Below, in pieces: positions 1 to 8,383 of a DNA stretch of 64,000 nt. Location: the NCBI GenBank assembly GCA_028023455.1, contig JAQFVV010000002.1, positions 30,881,725 through 30,945,724 of the forward strand, in the 5' to 3' direction. The position numbers and the translations under genes were made by a program. The notes below the pieces were generated by a model. The model did not search any database and was not told the DNA's origin. It worked only from the letters and a program-made list of their open reading frames with translations. This DNA comes from Epiperipatus broadwayi (Eukaryota > Onychophora > Udeonychophora > Euonychophora > Peripatidae). How positions within the stretch are numbered: the stretch's first letter is position 1; each line of letters begins with the position of its first letter.

Positions 1-65
1 AATACCATCCATATTCTTTATTCCTTTTTTTATAATGCTTTTTTACAATCCATTATTAACTGAAA

Positions 66-88
66 CACAGGCTTATTATATACCTGTG
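66..88 (-). other. Conserved terminal hairpin of family H
   Basis: The inverted hexamer CACAGG / CCTGTG closes an AT-rich loop about seven bases from the element end (CAGTT). The same hairpin is at 694-716, 48723-48745, and in weaker form at about 11559-11580 and 18303-18322. Its fixed place beside the 3' end suggests a role in end recognition. Confidence 0.65.
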
Positions 89-202
89 TCTAAATATATG
101 TAATATATAGGGTATATGAGCACAGACTTTTACACAACCCACCACTCTCCACTCTATCTAATAACACTGATACACCTAAACTCATATATGTTGAAAATAT
201 AA

Positions 203-264
203 ATAATCACCAATATACATATTTCATGCTAAACCAGCAATCATCAGTTGGTCCAGATTATCAT
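203..264 (-). ncRNA. Type I hammerhead ribozyme (predicted), copy 1a
   Basis: On the minus strand the order is: stem I 5' side (ATAATC, bulge TGG, ACCAA), core CTGATGA, stem-loop II (TGCT, loop GGTTT, AGCA, with a T-T mismatch next to the core), GAAA, stem III of two pairs (A-T and T-A) closed by a four-base loop, cleavage triplet ATA, then stem I 3' side (TTGGT, GATTAT). All invariant core positions are present. The stem I bulge and loop II are where natural hammerheads make their tertiary contact. Activity is inferred. Confidence 0.8.
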
Positions 265-528
265 CTCTACACATATATACTATAAGTGCTCAGATATATA
301 TTAAGATAGACAATCCTCATACTTTAATGGACAGTCTTCAATCTACTCCACACTCCAACTCTTCAACCGTCCATCCAATTGAAAATCTGATGATGGAATG
401 CTCAAAAGCCACCCTAAGGCCAAGATTTTTGTCACACCCATGTTGACCTTAGGTCAATCTGAACCCCACATGTACAGGACATAATCCATTTAATACATAT
501 GCAAGGATGGGCAGACATCTCTACAATG

Positions 529-583
529 GACCAACTGATGATTGCTGGTTTAGCATGAAATACATATATTGGTGATCATTTAT
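529..583 (+). ncRNA. Hammerhead ribozyme-like fold lacking outer stem I, copy 1b
   Basis: The core CTGATGA, stem-loop II, GAAA, short stem III, ATA triplet and TTGGT are intact. The sequence before ACCAA comes from a different junction (ACAATGG), so the outer ATGATC helix of stem I is lost and only about five stem I pairs remain. This is the central A arm of the copy-1 palindrome. Cleavage is probably weaker than in the full arms. Confidence 0.65.
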
Positions 584-998
584 TTTTTCAACATATATGA
601 GTTAAGGTGCATCAGTGTTATTAGATAGAGTGAAGAGTGGTGGGTTGTGTGAAAGTCTGTGCTCATATAGCCTATATATTACATATATTTAGACACAGGT
701 ATATAATAAGCCTGTGTTTCAGTTATTCCATTGTAGAGATGTCTGCCCATCCTTGCATATGTATTAAATGGATTATGTCCTGTACATGTGGGATTCAGAT
801 TGACCTTAGGTCAATGTGGGTGTGACAAGAATCTCGGCCTTAGGGTGGCCTTTGAGCATTCATTCCATCATCAGATTTTCAATTGGATGGACGGTTGAAG
901 AGTTGGAGTGTGAAGCAGATTGAAGCCTGTCCATTAAAGTAGGAGGATTGTCTATCTTAATATATATCTGAGCACTTATAGTATATATGTGTAGAGAT

Positions 999-1058
999 GA
1001 TAATCTGGATCAACTGATGATTGCTGGTTTAGCATGAAATATGTATATTGGTGATTAT
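999..1058 (+). ncRNA. Type I hammerhead ribozyme (predicted), copy 1c
   Basis: This is the mirror of the copy at 203-264, on the plus strand. Stem I is ATAATC, TGG bulge, ATCAA, opposite TTGGT and GATTAT, with one G-T wobble. CTGATGA, stem-loop II, GAAA, a two-pair stem III and the ATA triplet all follow in order. A complete catalytic core is visible. Confidence 0.8.
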
Positions 1059-1310
1059 TTATCTTTTCAACATATGTGTGTTTAGGTGGGTCAGTGCTGT
1101 TAGATAGAGTGGAGAGTGGTGGGTTTTGTGAAAGTCTGTGCTCATATACCCTATATATAATCCATTATTGACAGTTTCGATTGACCCAGCAATCTTTTTC
1201 AGAACTAGAATGAACACAATACAAATATATGAATACAAATATACATGCATGAAAAAACATGTAAAATTATATGTTCATGCATGTACATTTGTATTATGTT
1301 TGTTCTACTT

Positions 1311-1345
1311 CTGAAGAAGATTGCTGGGGCAATCAAAACTGTCGA
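1311..1345 (+). other. Stem motif TCTGAAGAAG..CAAAAC (family M)
   Basis: TCTGAAGAAG is followed by ATTGC, a TGGG loop, GCAAT and then CAAAACTG. The mirror copy at about 1180-1206 (minus) keeps ATTG/CAAT and CGAAACTG. Related copies at 2300-2333, 14786-14820, 40778-40812 and 52157-52197 (minus) differ in the stem but mostly keep it paired. Confidence 0.6.
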
Positions 1346-1660
1346 TATTGGATTGTAACAAAGCATTGTAAAAAAAGTAATAAAGAATATAGATGATATT
1401 TTAATTAGATGTCAATTATTATAAACCCTATGTAGATAAAAACTTAGATGATTGTGACTCATGTGTTCATCCTGAGGAATTGAAGTATTTTCTAGTTCAA
1501 TAGATAACTAAGAACTGTTCATTCTATGAATTAACTAGTAGGAATATATTTGTTAAAAGGCTCCCAAAGAATTGTTAAAAAATATTTATTTTGAATAGCA
1601 TCAAGTTTGTTATAATGTTGACTAATTCTGCATCCAACTAGAATCTTTATTCACTAATTA

Positions 1661-1775
1661 AATTATAGTTAGAATTCATCAATGTATATTCTAAAGAAGT
1701 TAATTTATCATGTGTATATGTTTGTTTTATTTAAAAAATTATAGTTAGAGTTCATCAAAGTATATTTTAAAGAAG
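1661..1775. repeat. Spaced direct repeat, two 39-bp units
   Basis: The segments 1661-1699 and 1738-1775 both run from AATTATAGTTAGA to AAAGAAG with a few mismatches and are about 77 bases apart. This is a local duplication of unknown role. Confidence 0.6.
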
Positions 1776-2178
1776 GTATATAAACATTTTGAATGTTAAA
1801 TTAAGAATAGGTAATCCAGTTTTTATTATTGTTATAATTGGCTGAGCATACTTTCAGCATGAATGGTCATAATCATTGCGCTCTTCTTTTACTGCAGAAA
1901 GCAATAAACATTTAAATAAAGTGCCCATTATGTAAATGCCATATTTACATATTCCATTTCTTTGACAAGGAAACACAGGATTCCTTTTTGTTTATAGCAT
2001 GGGGGTTGTTAGCAATGAACCATATTTCCTTGAATTTAAATATATTGCTTTCTGTGGTGAAAGATGAGGATTATGACTCTGACCGTCAATGTCGAAAGCA
2101 TGCTTAGCAAATTATAACAGTAATAAAAACTGAATTACCTCGTTTTAGTTAAACATTCAAAATGTTTATTTATATATG
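1770..2178. mobile_element. Fold-back (MITE-like) element
   Basis: The left arm (about 1770-1890) and right arm (about 2060-2175) are diverged reverse complements. Anchors are ACATTTTGAATGTT, AGTTTTTATTA and GGTCA. No coding sequence or clear target duplication was seen. Superfamily unknown. Confidence 0.6.
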
Positions 2179-2221
2179 AATTACAAGAAGTATAATAACT
2201 ACTCTTTCTTATTGCATTGCC

Positions 2222-2410
2222 AAATGTATACCATATAATACTAAATTATCCTTTCACTTTACTACTGTTACACAATGCTTTATTTACCACCCTATAAAGT
2301 TCTGAAGAAGATTGCTGGGGTCATCGAAACTGTAAAAAAGAGTGGTAAATAAAGCATTGTGTAACAGTAGCAATGTAAATTGACAATTTAGTATTATATG
2401 GTATATAAAT
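2222..2410. mobile_element. Small perfect hairpin element with stem motif in its loop
   Basis: The arms 2222-2290 and 2343-2410 are about 65 bases each and nearly perfect inverted repeats, with the core CACAATGCTTTATTTACCAC. The 50-base loop contains TCTGAAGAAG...CGAAACTG (2300-2333), the same motif as in family M. The high arm identity suggests a recent insertion or gene-conversion upkeep. Confidence 0.75.
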
Positions 2411-2411
2411 T

Positions 2412-4262
2412 ACAGTGAGCACAAGAAAAGAGAAATAATATTTTTTTGAATTATAAATAAATATATATATATTAAATCCATGAATAAAGTATTTGTTAGT
2501 TACCTGCTAGTAGCCTAGAATAAGTCATTATGAACTGGATATAATTAGATAAGGAGCTTAAACTGTATTTAGTAATCTTATATTTATTATTAATGACTTT
2601 AGTTAATATTGTACAAGTTTGACCCCTTACTGCTAATAGACAAATATTTTGAAATTTCTTTATAAAAATGTTTACACTACATTTGGTAATTATATATTTT
2701 TTACTCAACAATACATGTTTTAAAAACTATTTTTTTTTATCACTTCTTGTCATTATGTTTTTAAAATAGCAAATATTTACTTTGTTTTCCTTTAAATTGC
2801 ATCTCTATTAATTTTACCCATTTATCATTTTACATACCTTATTTTCAGTGGGCGTTTAGTATTTAAGTTAATCGAGTCCGATTTATATTTTTAGTCCGCT
2901 TACATTTCTTTGTATTTGTTTGGAAGTCTTGCATACTCTGTACATATATTTATAGTCCAGTCATTGTTGGATTCAGAGCTTGTGATCTTAATTTGTTTTT
3001 ATATATAAGAAAGCTAGTGCTATGTCCTGATCTTACTTTATCTCGATCAAGACTAGCAAATGATTTCTAACACTATTCCATTTTCTAAAATAGCTAAATA
3101 CCCCACTGCAGATCAACTTTATAGCAAAGTTTACAAGATAAAAGACAATAATATTCTATCAATACATACATATATAATTACAAGGCATAGATTATAATAA
3201 TAAATCAATCTATATATATATAATACATCAATATCCTCACAGTTAAAGTCTTCTGCTTACTCGCACTATTAATGATGACTTGAATTGCTGTTTACCTCAT
3301 TCTGACGAATATTCTTTTAGTCTGTGAGCCCTTGAAGTGCAAATAAAATGATAATAAGATCGGGGCGATCTGTTTATTCCCTAATCGGCTTGACTACCTT
3401 CAGGAGCCGAGATCCTGGGTCTGGAAACAAATTCTTACTATTCTTTTGCTGCTTCATAGAAATATGCAATCTAGTTGTGCGAATACATGAGCAATTCTTT
3501 GTCTTTTGTTTTCTGGAGTAATTAACTATTCATCTGTATCCGGGTGGAAGTTTTTTTATATATATCTTATCTCTTAGGTTTTATTAGATTAGTTCTTTCT
3601 AGAATTCGATTGTTGATCAGTTATTGACAACTGAATTACTATGCAATCAGATTTTACTTTAGTTTTATTTTCTTAATGTTTTAATTATTCTTTGTTTTAT
3701 TATTAAACTATTTTTAGCCAATAATTTTAGTAATATACATTTGAACGCACATTTTATTAGCAATTCATAGATATTCCAGGTAGTAAATGATTTACCAGTA
3801 GTTATAAAAAGCTAAGCAATTTCATTTCATTAACGTTGTCATATTGGGTTTTTTAATTTACTGAAACTTCTGGAGCATAGTCTTTGGTTTGTTGCCTCAG
3901 TTCTCTACTCGTTATTTTTCATTATCATATTGAGTCATCAAATACTTTTCTCTGAAGACAGGAACATTTCTTTATGAATATTTTTTGTAGGGATTTTTTT
4001 TGTATGCAAAAAGAAAAAGCACTCCAGCATCTTGCACTTTGTAAAGTTTAGTCATCATTTTAACTGCTAAAACTAACTACTGAACATTAACACATTTATT
4101 ATTTAGACTATGATCAAAGTTGAATTGTGTCATTGTTTTATTAATATATAGGTAAACATATTAATTATTTTATAGCAGCTCAGATTTTATTTATAATCTG
4201 TTTACTGAGTTATACATACCATATTTACTGGTATGTGGAATGTAGTAGTTTAAAAGACACAC
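2412..4262. other. Unique AT-rich DNA, nothing recognised
   Basis: There is no convincing ORF, repeat or RNA. A slightly GC-richer patch at about 3360-3430 has no coding signal that I can support. Short TA-rich runs occur. Confidence 0.5.
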
Positions 4263-4900
4263 ACCTAGGGTGACCAGATGTCCCGATTTTTCATGATTTG
4301 TCTCTATTTTTGATTAGATGTCCCAGTGTCCCTGAAATGTCTTTTCAGGACCGTTTGTATGTCCCGATACTCATAATTATTATTTGTTTTACATAAATAA
4401 TTTATTGCAAAAATGATAGTTTCTTGGCCCTCTCTGTCCATTTCAGTATCTATGGTAATATAAAAAACTTCAAACAAATTCCAACACCAAAACAAAGATC
4501 ACTATTACATAATTCCAACACCAAAACAAAGATCACTATTACATTATATGGCTGGGTTCTTGAGCTAGATGCGTTCTTGCATCCAACCTCACCTTGGAGC
4601 ATGCACAGTTGGATTTTTGTGGGCTAAAATTTGAACTGTGCTTGCACCTGCTTTGAGACAGTGTAGTTTTACTAGTTCTTTGTTGATATTAATTTTTTAT
4701 AGTGATAAAATTAATAGCAATATTAATAACCCTAAACAATAGACAACATGACAAAAAGGCAGTGTACTTACAACGATGAATATACACAGGAATGAAGTTT
4801 TATTAAAAAAGGATGCAATGCCATAAGAATGATTGGTCATTATGTCCTGATTTTTGATCGAACAGTTGGGTCATTCTACTTACACCCCTTTTTATACACA
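4263..4900. repeat. Repeat fragment with recurring ATGTCCYGATTTTT
   Basis: The block starting GGGTGACCAGATGTCCCG is followed by further related words (ATGTCCC at 4318 and 4360, and ATGTCCTGATTTTTGATCG at about 4840). The GGGTGACCAGATGTCCC start is typical of some hAT-type non-autonomous repeats, but no matching inverted end or 8-bp duplication was found. It may be a decayed element. Confidence 0.3.
4477..4544. repeat. Tandem duplication of a 34-bp unit
   Basis: Two perfect adjacent copies (4477-4510 and 4511-4544) both start AATTCCAACACCAAAAC. Perfect identity implies a recent slippage or duplication event. Confidence 0.85.
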
Positions 4901-5039
4901 TTTTTAAGAGAACAATTTTCTACATTTTTTCATGAATTTCCATAATGACTTACTATATTAATTTTATAGTTATTTATGTCTACAAAAATGTAACTATGGC
5001 ACACAATAGTTAGTTACCTTTTAATCTTTATCTTCAAAA

Positions 5040-5620
5040 CTCAGAAATTCATGTCCGGAGCAAAATGAAGAATCTCTTGGAGTCTCTTCTTCAAAAACCG
5101 AATCTTCATATAACAAACTGCATTGTTAGCCAAGCTTTGTAAGCAAGCAGTTGGTTGCAGACAGTTGTTGCGAGGTCGCCTCCTGGCCAATACTATGACA
5201 TAGGGGAAAAAAAAGTATCCTCTGAGCCATCAAGTTAGTTACTAATTCCACATTTCATAAATGACTTTACAACTGTCTCATATTTTACAGCATCTCATGA
5301 AGTTTGGACCCATTCACAAATCTGTGAAATGCTAAGCCGCTTCTTCTTGATGGGTTCACTTCAAAATCTGCAGACTGCATCTAACTGCTCCATTTCTCCT
5401 TCATGTATCTTTTAAATGGTTTATTAATGCAGATATCTAAAAGTTGAAGCTGGCTCATTAAGCCACAGCTGATTTTATTTTCACAGCTTCTGGTCTGTAA
5501 CTTCGAAAGTGATCCCATACTAGCAAGGAAGGTTTCTTTAACAATCTACCAGGATGCCTAGGTCACACACTTTCTAACAACAACTTCAACTCCCTTCATC
5601 TATCCAGCCCTTAGGATGAA
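5040..5620 (-). pseudogene. pogo/Tigger-type transposase fragment, disrupted
   Basis: Minus-strand translation in shifting frames gives the end of a DDE transposase of the pogo (Tigger/jerky) group: a GWIDEG stretch, KKPSLLVWDHFRSYRPEAVK (about 5490-5560), a degraded QLQPLDVSINKPFK-like region read as QLQLLDICINKPFKR (about 5410-5460), then a KSFMKCGISN-LDGSED segment (about 5220-5275), which is characteristic of this family's C-terminus. A tRNA-derived SINE (5105-5215) separates this from an acidic tail-like piece (5040-5100). Several stops and frameshifts make it dead. In life the protein cuts and rejoins DNA at TA sites. Confidence 0.65.
5105..5215 (+). mobile_element. tRNA-derived SINE, copy 1
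   Basis: It shares with three other copies (22806-22900, 53276-53395 and 53622-53745 reverse) the words AAGCAAGCAGTTGGTTGCAG, GTTGTTGCG, a B-box-like GGTCGCCTC and the end GCC-ATACTATGACATA followed by an A-rich tail. It lies inside the pogo transposase remnant, so it inserted later. Confidence 0.75.
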
Positions 5621-7437
5621 CATACACAAACACACTTTTGTATATGCATATTCATATAAACCACAAATTTTAGACTGACTGAAATGTTAACTCATAATTT
5701 TGATTACCGCCGCATAAGACACATCCCATATTTTCGCATGTTTTGAGGGGGGGAGATGCGTCCTGTACACTGGAAAATCTGTATATATTAAAATCACCAT
5801 TTCCTCATGAATATGATTGTTTATCCATGTGTTATTAACAATACTATAGTGATCAAATTTCAGCTGAATTATACCTGCCATCATCTCGGTGTGATCCAAT
5901 CAAAATGTTGGCACAATAGTATTACTACTTACAAATGTATAAACAATGATAATATATCTTTTTTAATTAATCTTTTGTTCATGGAAATATTTTGTATAAC
6001 AAATGCATATCTTGTTTGCATATATATATATATTGTTAAAAGGAGATTGCCTTGGCAACAGTTTGAAATTGTTGGTTGTTATGCATATTGGGATTATCTA
6101 AGTGTTGACTGGTTTCTAATGGTTATATATATGTGCATATTCCTTGCAACTATTCAAATTTTATAAAAAGTCACTTTTTCCCCCTTCTAAGAAATATATT
6201 TCCGCGTTATAGTTCAATTAAAACAACCTCTATTTAAATTAAGCTATGTAAAATTTTTCAATTAGAGAAAAGTGAATGATAGGTTTCACAAATTGTGAGA
6301 TCAATTTGTCTCTGTAATTTGTCATTATTGGAAAATGATTCTTTAGAGACTAAAATCTTCAGATATTACTATTTTTCTATAATAAGTGAATTACATTTTG
6401 CTTTACAAAGTTCCCTGGGAATCCTCTGAAGCAAATCTATTCTGCAAACCCAGTATTATTTATTTATCATAAAAATTAAGTGTAAAAAAAATTCTAGTTG
6501 CTTTCTACTTTATATCAGTCAGATTCTAAAATTATGGTTAAAGTTATATAAACATATCTATTTTAAATATTTTTATTTTCTCTCTTGTATGTGTGTGTGT
6601 GGTGGTATTTGTTTATATAATTAAAATACATTAAATATTCTTTTGGGTATTCCTGCTTATGAGAATGGTATCATCCTCGCACATGAGAAAGCACAAAAGA
6701 GCATTCAATATATATGTGCGTGTGTGTTGCACGAATCTTTATTGTTGAGGATTCCTCTATTATTCAAAGCCTGTTTAATTATGTACTTATAAATTAACAC
6801 ACACACGTGTATTAAATATTTTATAGTAATGAATTTTCTGAGTGCTACCTATATTAATTAAATTAACTTCAGTGTCTCTTAATATCGAAATTCATTTGCA
6901 AAACGTATAAAAAATGTGATTTCCAATGAATTGAATTTCTGGTTGGAAACCATGATCATTGATACCACAAAACTTTGACCTTAATGTGGATAATGCTTCG
7001 TAAATTCATCAGTCCAAAATATGTTATTTAAAAAATATGGATTGGATTTCAGGTCATGGGTACCATGCTACACAGACTGTCCCCAGGTTATAGTTGGGGA
7101 ACTGGCCTTCAGATGTGTAGGTTAACTGTGAATAAGCAAAGTCAATATAAATAAACAGCTGCTGTCAATGGGACAGGGGCTAAAAGTTGGTGAATTTGGA
7201 TTGATGCATGTTGATTGCTGTTAACACCAGGTGCTGCATCAGCAACAGCATTCTTCCAATTTTTCTGAACATCACTAGAGATGACTATGGTAAAGAAAAA
7301 AGTAATAGATGGATGATCATTTTATGAGATATGGCTACCACATTAAGTTTATCGTTGGTCAAAGAAGGCAGTGGGAAAACACTTTACCTTATAATTTCTT
7401 TGTTTTTTCATTGCAAATATGTCCACAAGATTCAGAT
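5621..7437. other. AT-rich DNA with one fold-back family fragment
   Basis: Around 6035-6115 is a solo arm of the GGTTGCC..GGCAAC family (family D), reading GGAGATTGCCTTGGCAACAG. The ORF at 5807-6166 has no recognisable domain and low complexity. The stretch 7050-7440 is GC-richer and could be an old repeat that I cannot name. TG-rich runs are at about 6588-6602 and 6716-6730. Confidence 0.45.
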
Positions 7438-7452
7438 TAGTTCTACAACCAT
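7438..7452. repeat. Left target-site duplication of the LINE at 7453-10199
   Basis: TAGTTCTACAACCAT here and TAGCTCTACAACCAT at 10200-10214 match at 14 of 15 bases and bracket the LINE exactly. Confidence 0.75.
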
Positions 7453-7699
7453 AGTTAAGGGTGGCTTTGGTGTCTTGTCCAGCCAGGAGTAGATGTGAGA
7501 CTACTTATTTCATAAATTTCAAAATCCTCATAAAAGATCATTCACTGAAAGAAGACATATTGAGAGTTGCTATGTGGAATGCACAATTATAGAGAAGATT
7601 TGGGAAATTGGACAAATTTGAAAAGAGAAATGAAAATAAATAATGTAGATGTTATAGGATTAAGAGAAGTGAGATGGGAGGGATGTGGGGAAGTAAGTA

Positions 7700-7942
7700 G
7701 TGGATATGTTAAAATTATTTTATTCTGGTGATGATAGATCACTTATTGGAGTTGACACTGCTGTTGGAAAGAAAATTTGGAATAGTGTGGTGAAGGTAGA
7801 CTTTATTGATGATAGACTGATGGTAATGAAAATAACTGAACATTCTAGGAATGTAGTATTCGTAAAAGTTTATATGCCAACTACCAGTCATGATGATATT
7901 GAAATTAATGAGCAATATGAAAAAAGAGAGGAAATTATATAA
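7700..7942 (+). pseudogene. Endonuclease fragment of the RTE-like LINE
   Basis: This is an open segment of 80 residues from the middle of the apurinic-type endonuclease: GVDTAVGKKIWNSVVKVDF, DDRLMVMKI and VFVKVYMPTTSHDD. Upstream in another frame lies the catalytic glutamate region (REVRWEG). The catalytic GDFN and SDH motifs are not in this open segment and the reading frame is lost after 7942. Confidence 0.7.
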
Positions 7943-8125
7943 TGTGAAGGAAGGGTAAGGAAGAAAAATTGTTGGAAATTATGGTATTGGAAAAAGAAAT
8001 GAAAGTGTCAGTTGGCTTGTACAATTTTGTAAGTACAATAGATTTGTGGTTGCAAACACTTAGTTTAAAAAAGATCCAAGAAGAATGTAGACATATAAAG
8101 AGAACTATATCAAATAGACTATATA

Positions 8126-8383
8126 TTGATTCAGGATAGATATAAGAATACTATTAAGGATTCACATGATTTTCCTAGAACTGATATAAACTTTGATCAT
8201 AATTTGGTTATGACTAAATTAAAGTTGAGTTTAAAAAGAATAAAAAGAGAGAAAAGATATGTAAGATGGGACTTAGATAAATTGAAAGAAATGAGGAAAG
8301 GAAGATTTGGCTTAATATGTGGAAATGTAATAAAAAGAATCAATAAAAATAAGGAATATATGAATAGTTCTAATAAGTGCTAA
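8126..8383 (+). pseudogene. Endonuclease-RT linker fragment of the RTE-like LINE
   Basis: This 85-residue open segment contains TDINFDHNLVMTKLKLSLKR (the end of the endonuclease, where SDH is normally found) and RYVRWDLDKLKE, the usual start of the linker before reverse transcriptase. Downstream, in-frame stops interrupt the RT domain. Confidence 0.6.

Larger units (their letters stand above)
58..1158 (-). mobile_element. Palindromic SINE-like retroelement carrying hammerhead ribozymes (family H, copy 1)
   Basis: The order is A (58-255), B (256-530), reverse A (531-725), reverse B (726-1010), reverse A (1011-1158), so the element is a palindrome with one extra A arm at its centre. The direct repeat AATCCATTATT flanks it (47-57 and 1159-1169). 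The sister arm of the surrounding hairpin holds this site only once, in a slightly diverged form, so this is a target duplication. The end at 58 is the conserved hairpin-plus-CAGTT terminus, which other copies show to be the 3' end; the insertion is therefore on the minus strand. Each A arm holds a hammerhead-like fold and tRNA-like sequence. There is no coding capacity. Confidence 0.85.
1..1395. mobile_element. Inverted pair of hairpin-motif elements (family M), left arm interrupted
   Basis: Two inverted copies of one repeat form a large hairpin. The right copy is continuous (about 1270-1395). The left copy, in reverse orientation, is split into 1-57 and 1159-1245 by the palindromic element at 58-1158. 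Bases 1-57 match the reverse complement of 1341-1395, and 1170-1245 match the reverse complement of 1270-1352. Each copy holds the motif TCTGA-AAG, a short stem, then (C/T)RAAAC, discussed separately. The family is unknown to me. The window edge may cut the left arm. Confidence 0.75.

Noticed and set aside
58-1158. Helitron interpretation of family H because of the subterminal hairpin
   Set aside because: Copies have 11-13 bp target duplications and one-sided truncation, which Helitrons do not produce, and the end is not CTRR.
5807-6166. 119-codon open frame as a host gene
   Set aside because: AT-driven composition, no domain, overlaps a fold-back repeat arm (6035-6115).
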